From: Odontocerum albicorne
Taxonomy: Eukaryota; Arthropoda; Insecta; Trichoptera; Odontoceridae
NCBI GenBank assembly: GCA_949825065.1
Contig: OX463854.1
Coordinates: forward strand, 14,111,112-14,175,111
DNA length: 64,000 nucleotides
Reading direction: 5' to 3'
Each line of letters starts with the position of its first letter. Positions within the stretch are counted from its first letter, which is position 1. Shown here one piece after another: positions 37,353 through 50,384 of the stretch. The notes beneath the pieces are model-generated. The model was not told the origin of the DNA, did not search any database, and was given only the letters and a program-made list of their open reading frames with translations. Position numbers and translations under genes: made by a program.

Positions 37353-37545
37353 CATTGCTCATCTTATTTACCACCTAGCGTACCCATTGCTCATCTTATT
37401 TACCACCTAGCGTACCCATTGCTCATCTTATTTTACCACCTAGCGTACACATTGCTCATCTTATTTACCACCTAGCGTACCCATTGCTCATCTAATTTAC
37501 CACCTAGCGTACCCATTGCTCATCTTATTTACCACCTAGCGTACC
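37353..37545. repeat. 32-bp minisatellite, six copies
   Basis: CATTGCTCATCTTATTTACC starts units at 37353, 37385, 37417, 37450, 37482 and 37514. The third unit has one extra T. Very little divergence. Confidence 0.96.
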
Positions 37546-39149
37546 CATTTCATGGCATCAATTCTTGCAATGTCTTTGTTTTCAAAAATGTTTTACTAAT
37601 ACGAACAGGTTTCAAAGAGTTAAAACTAATTGAATATTAAAAAAAAGGAACACGGTGAACAAAAAATTAAAATGATTTTTTTTGTGTAGTAAAAAAAATT
37701 AAACTTCTAAGATGGATTTATCTTTCAAAAACTTAAAATTTTATTCACAAAGAATGTAATTATAAATCTCAAAAGTTGACTAATCTCGCATGAACCAACT
37801 GACATATTTTATACACATTTTTTTAACTCGAGATAAAGAAACACAATTTAAAAATAAACAAGTAACATTTATTAACCTCTAAGAATTGTTTCACCTTATT
37901 TAGCCAAAAAAAATATCTACAAAACTTTCGAGAACAACGGTGCTTGCGTAGTTCCAAAATTTTATTTTGACACGAGTTATTCTGGTTTTGTTATGACAAT
38001 GGCACTCTGGAGATTCTACTTTGTGAGAAAGTTTATCTTTTAAATCCTGGAGCTGAGAAAGATACTGCCCTTTTTTGAGGATAAAATCTTACCCTCACAA
38101 AAACCTCCACGAGAGAAGTTCAGATAACTTGGCTCGTAGTTTTAACGAAAATCAAATAAAAGTCAAGAAAAACAATGAAGAGGTAATACAATGACAATCG
38201 TTGAGAATTTACCATTAATTGGAAACAAAAACTTTTGAATAGAAAGTTTGAAACTTAAATAAAACCTAGTTTTTACTAATACTTTAAAACAAAGATAGAT
38301 CAGATATATTATTTTTTTGGTTACCATGAAAAAAATTAATTGAACTTTTTTTAAACAAAACGTTTTTAAGGTCAAAACAAAAAATTCAATTAAAATTTCA
38401 AACTTTCTTGAGGCAATTTTGTTTTATACTCGTATTACCAAAAAGATTAATCAATAACGTTTAGGCAAAAAATCATTGAAAATATTGGGATAAAACTTCT
38501 TTCATGAATGGTACATCAATAGGATTATTGTAAGATATGATTTATTTTATATAATAACGGCTGTAAGGGCTGGTAATCATATCATTAATATTAAAGGCAA
38601 AAATATTTTAAACCTAAACAAATTAAGTCTCAAAATAAATGTTAGAAATAGTAAAAAAAAATCCAACTCCGCTGTCATAACATTATTTTCTCTACTTAAC
38701 AACATTTTCTAAGTTCTGATCGAAAAATATTTTTATAAGAAAGCATGGATGGTGTTTATTATATATGCTACTGAAACACGATTTATATTTATGAGTATAA
38801 TATAAACAGATTTCATTTTAATCTCCAAAAACATGTAACATATTAGCATAATAAAGCAGTTACATTTACAAATGCAAATAAAAAATTACCATTTAAAAGA
38901 AAAAAAAACTTTTATTTTTCTTTGGATTACTTGAAGATTCAATTATTTTAAATGATTCAAGTTATTTTTCTTACATGTCCGAAAAGATTAACAAAGTTCT
39001 CATATCGAACCATCGACTTTCTGTACATATTAAACAAATACTTGTTCCTCATAAAATGAGCCAAGCACGTCAACTTCCATTAACTTTTAAAAGTATTAAA
39101 AAACTAAAGGAAAAATAAAAGAAATATATACAATATTTAGCGAATGTCC

Positions 39150-39601
39150 TTGGAGAACGTGCTGATGATTGTGATTGTTGTTTGGTATTTAAATAAAATA
39201 CCTCGATTAGCAATGCGGAAAGTGAGAGTGAATAATCAATGAATAGTAAACAGCGATAAATGGTCAAGTGATTAATAATACTTTATTTATCGATAAGTAG
39301 GTATTTATACAATTTAGAACGGGGCGCGTGAGTGCGTCCGCAATATATTTTTATCTCACTCCTGCGCGTGCAGAGGTGGTTGCAGACGTTGCGAATAATA
39401 AAGTGGGTAGATAATTTGTTGACGAAAACGGTGAGACAGCGCAATGCGTTCTCTTTTTACTGTGGAATGTATCGTAAATAGTATTTGCGGGTAAACAATA
39501 TTAATGTTCTGGTATGCGACCTTTGGGCATGTCCGAAGGTCGGTTCGTCGGTCGTTGACCGTGCGTGTTGACAATATTCAGGGACGACGGTAGTCCCCAC
39601 A
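39150..39601 (-). repeat. 3' LTR of the Ty3/gypsy element
   Basis: On the minus strand a purine-rich tract (AGGAGGGGAGCCA, complement of 39602-39614) is followed directly by TGTGGGGACTACCG, a normal LTR start. Further in are TATAAATA (complement near 39308) and AATAAA (complement near 39286). The far end is not sharp; the lower limit is approximate. Confidence 0.7.
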
Positions 39602-39636
39602 TGGCTCCCCTCCTAGTGGAGCGTAGGGTGCGTGCC

Positions 39637-41313
39637 CTATCGGAAACGTACGGAACCCTTCACTATTCTCCCGCTACGTGTAGTGTAGCAGGGTGTAGTG
39701 GTTGGTTGATGGATTATCTCCGTTGTCTCCGTTGCGTCCTCAGTGGTAGAGATGTATGCGGGCTTAAGGCGGTCCATTGAGACGTTGACCACTCGTCCAG
39801 GCAGCTGCAGCGTGAACACCTTGTTTCTCCTTCCAAGCACGGCATATGGTCCGTCGTAAAGCGGTTGGAGCGGCTTCCTTACGGCGTCGTTGCGCAGGAA
39901 CACATGGCTGCAGGTCTGGAGGTCCTTGTGGACGAAGGTTTTCCTTCCGCTGCCGTGGACTTCTACAGGTGCTAGGTGGAGGCTGCGTAGTGTCACGCAG
40001 CTGCTCGATATACGTACTGTCCATGACTCCTTCATTTGACGTTGCTTCTGCAAAGAAGTCACCAGGGAGTCGCAGGTTCCTTCCGTATGTCAGTTCGGTG
40101 GCGCTGACATCCGTGTCGGATCTGACTGCGGCGCGGAGTCCGAGGAGAATGACAGGCAGCTTGTCTATCCATTTTCCATTATTCGCTAGGCGGGCTGTGA
40201 GTGCGGTCTTCATTGACCAGTGCCATCGCTCTATGATGCCGTTGCTTTGTGGATGGTATGGGGTTGTCCTTCTCTTCTCGACTCCGAGCAGTTTCATCAG
40301 GGCGTCGAATAGGTTGCTCTCGAATTGCCTTCCTTGGTCACTGGTGAGAGTCGTAGGGCATCCGAAGCGGGATACCCAGCCTTCCAATACGGCGCGGGCG
40401 ACGGATTCCGCCGTGATGTCCACGAGCGGGATGGCCTCGGACCATCGTGCGGCTCTGTCGATCATTGTGAGCAGATATTTTTCGCCGCTCCGAGATGTGG
40501 GCAGGGGTCCGACGATGTCTATATGCACGCTCTCGAATCGTTGTGTGGGTGGATACGAAGATACGACGCTATTTGTATGGCAGTGAATCTTCGCTTTCTG
40601 GTATTGTACGCATTGTTTCGCCCACCTTCCGACATCCACGTTCATCGATGGCCAGAAGTATCGCTTTCTCATCATTTTTCTCGTGGTTCGTATCCCGGGG
40701 TGGCTCAATTCGTGCAAAGTGCGGTACGCATGCAGTCGGAATTCGGCCGGTAGATAAGGTCGCATATTCCCTGTTGATACCTCGCAGTATATTTTTTTAC
40801 TAGAGGTGGGTAGTGCGATTTTTTCCAATTTCAAATTTGGCCGATTTAATAATATTGGAATGTCTGTGTCTGTCTGGTGAGCATCGGTGAGACTTTCGTA
40901 ATCCAATATGGCGGCCGCTACGAGCGTCTCGATTCGAGACAGAGTATCTGCGGGAATATTCTCTGCTCCGTCGATGTGCCGAATATCGGTGGTCAATTCG
41001 CTTATGGTTTGTGATCCGTGTAGATGATCATTTGTCTTCCCTCGTGGAAGTTCCGGAAATACTTCACCGCCATGTATATAGCCGTTAGCTCTCTGTCGTA
41101 TGTACTGTACTTTTTTTGAGCGGCGCTGAATTTTTTCGAGAAATATCCGAGTGGTCGCCAAATATTGCTCACTTTTTGTTGTAGGATGGCCCCCGTCCCT
41201 GTGTCCGATGCGTCGGTTAGAAGGGATAGTGCGGCGTCGTTCTGAGGGTGGTTCAGCAGAACGGTAGTCCTCACAAATATATTCGTAACGGACAACATGA
41301 AGTTGAGGATCAT
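39637..41313 (-). pseudogene. Ty3/gypsy pol fragment: RNase H, integrase and C-terminal tail
   Basis: 41002-41313 encodes RNase H-like LLTDASDTGTGAILQQ...YSTYDREL and IIYTDHKP. 39764-41161 encodes integrase: the zinc-finger region HELSHPGIRTT...CVQYQKAK (the second zinc cysteine is Tyr), then the D,D,E core in HIDIVGPLP, TSDQGRQF and PQSNGIIER. The C-terminal YDGPYAVLGR...VSMDRLKPAY block lies in another frame (39637-40062), so a frameshift lies near 40000 and another near 41100. It is a decayed remnant, not a functional gene. Confidence 0.9.
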
Positions 41314-41527
41314 TTAATGGATGATTAAAAACCTGTCACTATAAAAATATGTGAAAAAACTGTCGCTCCTATATACGAGATAATTTTTTAAAATCTTACT
41401 TGTTGTTATAAATACGTTGATAGTTATAATTATTGAAAACTTCTCTCCATTTCCACGTAATACATTATTTTGATGAAATTTTTGCTAACTTCAGATGATC
41501 GCTTTAAATGTATTAGTATACTCGTAA

Positions 41528-41905
41528 GACGTGTGGCCGCTCAGTAACGAACTGACCTTCCGTATGGAAGGTCGCGGGTTCAAACCCCGTGTTGTGCTAT
41601 TTCCCTTAAATGGCAAAAGCATTTATCCACCTAGTATTCGAAAGTATGAAGATACTTATGACTTCGGGCATATCTATTATTTCAAAAAAAGGAAGAAAAA
41701 AAACATGTCGGTGTTCTGCGATCATCTCAATTCGGTGTAACATCAGACACAGCACAGCGGTGTAAACGGTGTGTTTGCTGGTGTATAACGGCTCATTTAC
41801 TTAAAAAAAAACAATTCAACGGCACAGCTTTTCAACTAAATTGACGTTGGAATGACGAAGGATCATTGCTGAACCTCGAATTCGAGGCCGAGCAACGACG
41901 ATTAC
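41528..41905 (+). mobile_element. SINE family B copy (well preserved)
   Basis: A-box-like TGGCCGCTCAGTAACG and B box GGGTTCAAACCCCG (41577-41590) with a tRNA-like hairpin CCTTCCGTATGGAAGG between. The body has CCACCTAGTATTCG and a CACAGCGGTGTAAACGG block; the tail has GAGGCCGAGCAACGACGATT. Confidence 0.88.
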
Positions 41906-42031
41906 TATAAAAAATAATTAAAATCCTGTGTCGTTTCCATATTTTTGACGATTACTTTGAATTAGTGATAATTACCAAAAAAACTTGTTCTTCATTTTTA
42001 AAACAAACAGCGTCATATTAAAAGATATTTT

Positions 42032-42109
42032 CGCTTCAGTTAGGTAATCGCTAAAAACGCTTCAGTTAGGCAATCGCTAAAAACGCTTCAGTTAGGTAAT
42101 CGCTAAAAA
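42032..42109. repeat. 26-bp tandem repeat, three copies
   Basis: CGCTTCAGTTAGGTAATCGC starts units at 42032, 42058 and 42084, nearly identical. Confidence 0.95.
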
Positions 42110-42489
42110 CGTATGAATATAAAAAATAAAAATCTTTGTCGTCCTCGTATCCACGATAATTACTTTAAATCTTGCACTAATGTCGTATCGTTTGTAATAA
42201 TTTATAGGAGTAAATATGTAGGCCGAAATATGCCATAATAGCCCATAAACATTACTACACAACGTGAAAACGACTGTACGGAATCCGTTTTAGGAAAATT
42301 ATTAGAACATAACGTCAAAAATATAATGGCGCGGTTGTTTGTTTGCATTAAAAAGTCGTTTGTATAAACATTACGATACGTTATTATTCACTTTTTTTTC
42401 TTCCACGGATCACCTACATACGAGTACCTTATGGTTATCTCATTCAGGACCGGCACTATTTTATATGTGTAATGTACATACGGTCAGTG

Positions 42490-42810
42490 ACATGGCAATT
42501 AGCGCGCTCCCGTTCTCAAAAACCGTTAGTTTGAATCCCGCTCTTAACTGGGCACTTATTCAGAATTAAAGCTAACATTTTTCACCGGTGCAAAAATAAA
42601 ATCTACTTATTCCACGACCTAATTAGTAAGCCGCCTGTCAATCAGCCCAGTGAGATTGGTTTCCCGTTAAAATCCAGATTTTTTAAAACGAAATCCAGTT
42701 TGGTATTCACTAAAGGCTTTTTAACAAATTTATATTTAAATGAAAGAGATTTGCATGTGTAATACGATGACTTGGTTATATATACTTCATAAAGCAAAAG
42801 TGTTATAAAA
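42490..42810 (+). mobile_element. tRNA-like head followed by a SINE family A copy
   Basis: A tRNA-like stretch with TGGCAATTAGCGCGC and TTTGAATCCCGC (42490-42550) precedes a SINE A copy from about 42606 (ACGACCTAATTAGTAAGCC, ATCCAGTTTGGTATTCACTA, AAAGGCTTT). The first may be a separate family B-like head. Confidence 0.6.
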
Positions 42811-44081
42811 TAAAAATAAGTTACAAAATTTCCTGGTTAAAAACGTCTTACTAACAGCGTTGTGGAGGTCAAAATTAATGTATTAGAGAGATTGGGGAGA
42901 GTGCAGAAAATAAATTAATGTTTAGTGGGCTGATGTATGACAGAATTTGGAATAAGTTATAAAGGATGGGTGTAAACTAGAATCAGGGGTAGTTTGGCAC
43001 GTTGAAAGAATAATTGACGAAAAACTTGATAAAGTCTACAATGTAAACCTGAACGGAAATTGAGATGAGGAAAGACTGTAACAGCATTATCTAACATATT
43101 CAAATAAGATATTGAAATAAACAAATGAGATAAGTTCATAAAAACTAACGAAACTGTTTAGATAATGTGTGAACGTAGAAAATTTAAAAGATGTACTTCG
43201 CAATTGAAAATTAGGCAATTTTTTTTATATTTACAGATAGCCTACCTCACTAGCCTGGAAAACTTGAAACCTCAAATTCGCTACACGAATCTTTTAGTCG
43301 TTTGAAGGTGAAGTTGCGAATATTTCATATCTGGAAAATTTGCTGATAAAAAAATAAACAAAAGAAAATATGCTTATTCCTGTTGATGAAAATAAATTAA
43401 ATTAATTTTTATATTGATGGCGCATGTTTTACTTATGATACGATATAACGTTTCCTTTTAGCTGGTTGAAATATAAATAATTATTTTGCGAAGGGGTCTG
43501 CGAATCGATGGTTATTAATTTTAATTGACGACAAAAACAACGCATCGTAAAACTGTGTTTTATGTAAGTTACAAACAGTCGTTAATTGCTCATAAACGAA
43601 TCAATTTCAACTGAAATTTTTGAGGGTATAAAATTGTTACAAATGAACGAAACTTGTTTCTTATCGTAACCTTGAAAAGCAACACCTTCAACATTCAGTA
43701 AAATGTTTTAAGTAAAAACATGGAGCTTTTTCAGCCTTCAAAACACAAAGCAATTATATATATTATAGATAATGTGTTCCACACTATATTATTGGATGGT
43801 AAAACTAGACGCTTTTTATTTTTTCCACACAAGATTTTTTGTATAAGTCAAACTCAACAATGCAATTGTGCGTTAAGATTTTTTAACTTTCCTTTTGTCA
43901 GTCTATTTTCAAGACGGGGTGAGAAGTTATAAGCGTAATAAGAATCTACCCTTGGAGAAATGGCCTGCGCATATTTCTGTACTCGCAAGTCATAAAAGCC
44001 ACAGAAAAAAATATAAGAAAATATATTGCTTATAGTTAAGGCATTAACATTGTGAAGGTTTAAAGACATCGTAATTTATTT

Positions 44082-44220
44082 TATCAAACACTGTTTATTC
44101 CACAGTTTGTAACGGTATAACCCTACCGGTTTCAAAGCTTTCACCTCATCATCAGGGGAGCACAACTTGAAACCGGTAGGGTTATACCGTTACAAAAAGT
44201 GGAATAAACAAAGTTTGATA
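44082..44220. mobile_element. fold-back MITE, 139 bp hairpin
   Basis: The two arms, about 54 bp each, are almost perfect inverted repeats (TATCAAACACTGTTTATTCC and GGTATAACCCTACCGGTTTC, matched by TTGAAACCGGTAGGG...GTTTGATA). A short loop holds TCACCTCATCATCAGGGGAG. It is an internal deletion of the longer element at 51481. Confidence 0.9.
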
Positions 44221-45661
44221 TAAGAAAATATCTATATTTTGGTTTCTCTGTTGTCACTTGTCAGAATAATTTATTTGTTTCTCTAAGAATCATTGAGTTG
44301 TTTTCTTTTTTAATTTTTGAAAATAAGGATTAACATGTTTTGAAATCCATAAAGTATTATTAAACATAAGTTAACATATTATGTTGACATTATAAATCGT
44401 TAAAATAAGTTTTGTTCAGGAAATAACCAAGATTTTTTATTTCTTACTTCAGTTCAATTACTCTTTCGTATACTCAAAAGGAATTTATTTTAGATGGTGT
44501 TCAATGTAAATTGTGGATTTAACCAATTGTACAATTATGGATCCGTTTTAAGACCATATCTTAGCAACTTTACCCAAAGCAGGTAATTGTTTCATCTTAA
44601 CATATTTTTTACCGTAAATATTCATGATTTTTGTCTGAACGGTTTGGAAACAGTGAGAATGGAAGTATTGAAATATGTTTACTATAATAACAATACTGTT
44701 TAGTATTTTAAGCATTTCAATTAGATGAATTTAAAGAAGTATGTAATCTTCTAAATTAACTACATGATGAATGTAAGAATATTGTTTTTTGAATGCTTTG
44801 GAAATGCTTTTGAATGCTTTGTAAGGGTTGGCTTGAAACATTTTTTTCGTAATTACGGAATGGTGTATTTTAAATGTATATTTTTTATTTATTCCAATAT
44901 TTTTAACTCTCTTAATTCACAAAATTACAGCTTGGATCCTGGTAAAGCATTATCGAGGAATAAAAAGAAGCGTGTTCAAAATAAAAGATTCATTGATCAT
45001 ATATTACACGAATATTAATAAAAACGGTGAAAGCACAAAACACAGAATAGAGTAAAAGAGGAGAAAAGGTTTATGCGCAGAGTTAACTTAATTTGGTCGA
45101 TTACCATTCAAACTTAAGTTAACAAGAGTAATATATTTAATTAGATTTTTGTTACATTTTCTAATAATTATGTGAGGAAAATATTTCTTAATAACGCCTT
45201 GAAAATGAAAACTACAACTCTTACATACAGCACGTTGACAACACAATAAGAGATCAGAATATGGCAATTACTCAAAAATTATTTTAAAATAATAAACTTT
45301 TTAAATTTTAATTAAAGTTTTATTATCATTTAAAATAAAACGATTTTTTATACAGGCAATAACCAAATGTTTAGTAAAATTTAATATCGCAAAGGTAATT
45401 CCTTACCAACAAAGACCATTTGAGTATTTCACCAGAGAAAAAAACGTACATTTTTTACCAAAAAAGGATACACAGGAAAAAAACTGCTTCTAATTTATCC
45501 CAAAATCTTATATTTAAATTTATTTATATATTTTTTTAAATAATGTTTATTTTGGCAATAACTTTTTTTGTTTAACATACATACAACCTTCGTTTTTTTT
45601 TCATTCTTCCAATAACAACCAACTCTATTGATGAGAAATTTAGTTTTAAATGTTTGGTTAT

Positions 45662-45707
45662 AATTTGTTCAAAAGAAATCACTTTCATGTTTTCTTTTGA
45701 ACAAATT
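45662..45707. repeat. perfect 17-bp inverted repeat
   Basis: AATTTGTTCAAAAGAAA (45662-45678) and its exact reverse complement (45691-45707) enclose a 12-base loop. No transposon identity seen. Confidence 0.85.
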
Positions 45708-46539
45708 TGAATCACAGAAAATCAGCTAGAATGTCCAACATCACACGATACTGTCGAAATAAAAATAATAAAATCCAACAGAAATCGTTTCTTTCTCGGT
45801 TTCTGGGCACAAGCTCTGTTGTTTATTTTTGTATCTCCTTTATCATTTTTCAAATTTTCCTAAAAATCTCTGTCAAAATTACATTTTCCCCTCGCTTTAG
45901 ATTTTTAACCAAGTAAGCTTAAAATTTCCATTAACGCTACGTGCGTGTTCACGTTAGAGAATGGCATCAGAATTCGACGTTAGGTTTACTCTCGCCATAT
46001 TTGACCATCATCCAAAATTCAAACGTGTTAACGCAGGACACTGTTATATTTATTTACACGACACATTTTCCCAAAAAAAGTTTAATTTGTATGTCATTGA
46101 GAAAAAATTCGGTTTTTTACAAATTCATCAAGCTTTACTCAAACAATGCTATAAAGTGAGTGAAAATTATGGAATAAACATCCATTGTTACACAATAAAG
46201 TTTAAAAAAAATATTGGAAAAAAGATTTTCATCTAGCAGGCAGAGTGTGATAAATTTACTAAAACATTAATATTTTGAATTACGAGTAATAACACGAATT
46301 TCTATTAACCTTTCCTTCCCTGTGTTGGGTATCTTCTACACGTTGTTTCTAATAACCATCAATATCTCTATAAATATAATAAATACAAGGTTAAGATTTT
46401 AGGTATTCCTTCATAATATATTTACGCATTGATTTAAAAAATAATATTAATAATAATCAGAATTTATCGACTACATCGTGGGTATTTTGTGAAGATATCG
46501 GAAACAAATTCTCATTTAAACGCTGTGAGTGCCTCGACC

Positions 46540-46770
46540 TTGTGTCTTGACGATAGGTGAATAGTATGCGGGAAGCGCGACACTATATTTGCATCTCACT
46601 CTTGCATACTCCACTGAATTGCGAGGAGCTGAATTGTCTCAACGTCGCAAGCATAAGCGTAAGCGCCGGGGTATGCGACTGACGTTCCGCGCCACAGTAG
46701 CTTCTAGGCTTGCAAATAGGTTAGACGTACGCCCGTTCCGTGAGCGTTGCCAGATGGTTTTTTAATGTTT
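46540..46770. other. CpG-rich block in AT-rich intron
   Basis: Rich in CG (AGCGCGACAC, CGTCGCAAGC, GGTATGCGACTGACGTTCCG). It shares the order of two motifs with the gypsy LTR region: TATATTT..ATCTCACTC.TGC and GGTATGCGAC. It may be an old LTR or promoter piece. No ORF. Confidence 0.45.
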
Positions 46771-47429
46771 TCAGCAAATAAATCTCAATTTTTATAATTT
46801 TTAACTTCAATTATAATTAATTAAGGGGATTATCTATGAATGTTCTTATTTTTCCGATTTAAAATCGCTAATTTTTGATCGCGTACTCACTACCCAACAC
46901 CGGAGCACGCGTTTCAATTTTAACACCGTAAGAGAAGGGTTAACATAAGCTCGAAACGTGAGTCATGACACTCGAAGGCTAAAGCTCCGAAAAACAAATA
47001 GTACGGTAGAAATTTGGCCCAAAATATGACGAATTATGAAATTTGAGATCTAACAAATACTATACATTTGAAAAATAACGTTTTAATTTCTTATTTCCAG
47101 TGAAATAAGACCACGAAGTTATATATAAGTAGACTACGAGTATATTTGCAGATCTTAGCCAATACGGTCAACCAACACTTTAATAAAACGTCACTTGGCA
47201 GATCGAAAAACAGACATCAGGATCTTTAGACCGCGACGGGAGGAAAACTGAGAAGGCTTTGAGAAAAATTGTTCACGTGGTTAAAACCAAAATGAGTAAT
47301 ATGGTTGACTGAAGCAGGGGAAAGGAATAAAATATAAATGTATGTTATGATTGCAAAACTTAAGGGTTTTTTCTCCTCCCTTTTTTTTAAACGAAGATAT
47401 ACATATTTATTCATAGCATCGCATTATTT

Positions 47430-47690
47430 CCCTGCTGGGATAAGCAGGAAGGGCATAAGGCCAAGCTTTTCTGTCTCATCACACATATTTCGCTTCTTTC
47501 ACATCCATGCACCTTCTCATACAGCTTCTACGATATCCTTTACTTCTTACTTTTTCTTTTTTCAGAATATCATTTCTTTCATCCAACCATACTTTCTTTG
47601 GTTTTTCTCTACCACAACTTACAATCGCATTTGCCCGGTATTTTGTAAATTTTTTTATAGAAAGACATACTTTGCCTATTGACCTAAAAT
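47430..47690 (-). mobile_element. LINE 3' fragment, family 1, short
   Basis: CTGGGATAAGCAGGAAGGGC, then TTTCACATCCATGCACCTTC and a CAACCATACTTTCTTTGG block match the 57900 and 59500 copies. The reading frame is lost. Confidence 0.6.
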
Positions 47691-49589
47691 AGTTAAAAAA
47701 ACATTATCAAAAATCTTCACGCAGCAAAATGTCTTACGATTTAATATAAAATAGATGATGGTCATTAATAATTTCCCTGTAGTTATTTTTTTTCTTTTAA
47801 TTACAAATAATAATTATCTTATCACGGAGTCAATTAATTTTGATTACATCACCATTGTTGTAAATAACCCACCTTTAATGATCATAAAACATCATAAAAA
47901 AACTTTTTTATCCTTTTTGACAGCCAAGAAAACACTGCTTTTATATCTTACAAAATTACATTATTTCCCAATAAACCTCAGTTATTCGTTGAATTTTACC
48001 CAGGCAATATAGTACGCCAGTAAAACTCGGTATCTTTTGTTACAAAGTATTCTTCCCCATGACGTAATGCTTCTTCCGACATTAGGGTCCAAATTGCTGA
48101 GAAATTTCAGGCTTAAAATGTATTTTTGGGCCGTTATGAGGAAACTTAGCTCCTTGCAAACGCAGCAATTATATTTTGATACTATATAACGAGCTATATC
48201 TGCAAATTGAAATTATGCGGTTCTTTGAGGATAACGCCTATTAAGACAATAGGGGAGGAAAACAAAGTAATAGCTTATTTTATATTCTTTTTTTTACTTG
48301 TCACTTAGTCTCGAAGACACACATGATAAACCTTTACACGTAAACTGAAACAATGTTTTTTTATTGATGCATGTTATATGGTATGTCATAATGTGTTTTT
48401 AATAACCGAAAATACGTTATGTGTTATTTTGGCTTTATATATTTTTTTCTTCTTCTTGAGGTAGATTAAGGCTTAAAGGTGCAACGTTTTTTCCAAGTGT
48501 ATTTAAATATTTGCTAAATAATCACGGGTAAGTGTTAAAATAATTCCATTTCATGAAATTATATTTTTTTAATTATTTTCTTTGTTCCATTAATTACATT
48601 TCCTATCTTGTGGTTTTTGCCAAGCAGATTGATCTCGATTTTTTTACCAGAGCAATGCTTCGGCCAGAGTGTCTGGTCTATTGATCCAAGGAAAATAAAA
48701 TATAAAATTAATTTTTTTTTAAAGAAAGGAGACAGAAACACGTGTAGGAGGGATTAATGTTATAAACAGAATAACAGTGCAATTTAAAAAAAAATTAATT
48801 TTCAATTGTCAAAATTTACATTTTATGAAAAAATAAAAGCATTTCAGGAAATATATCAATGTACCTACATTAAATTCAGATGGACCGTAGGTTTCCGAGA
48901 AAATTTTTGTCTCATTAAAAAACAAATCATAAAGGGAACTATGTACGTTACTATTAACTACAAAATTTAATAACTGTTAAGTCTGAGTAAAACAAATAAG
49001 TAATATTTTTTCTTTTCTAAAACAACAGAAATCAACATTCAGTTGATAGATTTTACTCGATGATAAACGCATTCATTAATTTTACGTCTTGTATTATATC
49101 GTCATTTGTTAAAGATTATTTTAAATATTTGTTATCGAAAAATTTTGTTATCTGGAGAGATAATGGACGAAAAAACAATAAAGAAATCAATTTTTTTTAC
49201 CTTAAAGTAGAAACTCAAAATATTTCAACAGAAGATATAAATCATTATACTTCGTCTTTTTCTTCTTTTGCATGGTCCTCTAATACATATCTGCATTCAA
49301 ACATATAGAAGAGCGTGGCTGGAAGATAATATTATATTCGACTCTAGTAATCGAGCCTTCCGGTTTAGAATCACTGGGATATGTACGGTACTCGCGGTTC
49401 GTCAAAAACACTATTTACCAAAGTATTATTGCCAAACTAACTCTTTTAACAGGCTGGCAATATTTTAAAACAATATTGGAGACCACGGAGAATCAGTTTC
49501 AAAACCCCCGGGTGAAAGTCAAGCGTCTTAATAGGAAAGCCAAGGAGGTCATCACCATATTCTGAAATAGCGTAACGTAAATAATTATT

Positions 49590-49765
49590 AAGAGGTGCTT
49601 GGTCGCATGGTAGCGCGCTACACTTCCATGTGGAAGGCATTCATTTCAAATGCTGCACTGTGTTACTACAATCGGAAAATATTGTTATTCATTTCACTTA
49701 GTTTCCTCGGGTTTAAAGAATCTCGTGACTTTACGAATCTTCAGTGAGGCCAAAAATATTATAAG
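49590..49765 (+). mobile_element. SINE family B head, degraded
   Basis: TGGTCGCATGGTAGCGCGC and CACTTCCATGTGGAAGGC match the family B head including its hairpin; the B box is degraded (ATTTCAAATGC). A GTGACTTTACG block follows as in the other copies. Confidence 0.6.
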
Positions 49766-49786
49766 TATAAACATATTTCCTGAATA

Positions 49787-50025
49787 GATGACGTCCGTGA
49801 CCTTTTTGGTAAGACACTTATCTACCAACCCAGGATTGTGAATTCAATTTCTATTGGAACACAAACTTTTAAAAAATTCCTTTTAGTGTGGTTTTTACTT
49901 AAGGCCTCATTGATATATACTAAATATTTCTGTTGATTGGAAAAATTGTTGCATGGAAATAATCCCGACAGGATATACTGAATACAACGAAAATATCATA
50001 CAATGTTATATAATACAATATCATT
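49787..50025 (+). mobile_element. SINE family A copy, degraded
   Basis: GACGTCCGTGACCTTTTTGG, CAACCCAGGATTGTGAATTC, AAGGCCTC, GTTGATTGGAAAAATTG and an ACAACGAAAATATCATACAA tail in family order. Confidence 0.7.
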
Positions 50026-50184
50026 TTTTTCTGAAACAAATACTTTTTTCATATTATTTCTTGTTAAGAAATTAACATTGTGGAGGCTTAAAGACTGTCA
50101 CGATGCATTCTATTATTTTTAAAGTTACGTAAATAATTACGTAATTCGAAATACCACACAATAATTCTTTAATAGTAGTCCTGA

Positions 50185-50290
50185 CTCGAGGTTAGCTCAG
50201 CGGTATATAAAATATGAGCAAGGACTCTTTACAAATCAAGGTTCGATGGATAACTCTTTTTCCGAAGCTCTCACGACGCTAGTACCAGGA
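50185..50290 (+). other. tRNA-like sequence, probably a SINE head
   Basis: GGTTAGCTCAGCGGTATA (A box) and GGTTCGATGGA (B box) are about 45 bases apart. No cloverleaf with a paired acceptor stem is evident, so it is not called a tRNA gene. Confidence 0.4.
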
Positions 50291-50384
50291 AGGAATTAGT
50301 AATTGATAACACATATAATAGTTTGAAAATGATTATTTATTATATTAAAAAAAATCGTATCGAAGATCCGATAAAAAAATTATA

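Larger units (their letters stand above)
39150..41315 (-). mobile_element. Ty3/gypsy LTR retrotransposon, 5'-truncated
   Basis: Keeps the RNase H and integrase end of pol, a purine-rich tract and one LTR. gag, protease and most of the reverse transcriptase are gone; the element stops near 41315 in ordinary AT-rich sequence. Its G+C content is well above the intron, suggesting later arrival than the LINE fragments. Confidence 0.9.

Noticed and set aside
37353..37545. Regular 32-bp direct repeats that superficially suggest a CRISPR array
   Set aside because: The repeats are contiguous with no spacers, and the sequence is eukaryotic; it is a minisatellite.
39356..39574. 72-codon minus-strand ORF
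   Set aside because: It lies wholly within the gypsy LTR and has no motif.
39846..40803. Long plus-strand ORFs, up to 246 codons
   Set aside because: They are antisense shadows of the gypsy integrase, which has recognisable motifs on the minus strand.
45961..46236. 91-codon plus-strand ORF
   Set aside because: No family recognised, lysine- and phenylalanine-rich as expected of AT-rich sequence, and no splice or promoter context. Left unannotated.
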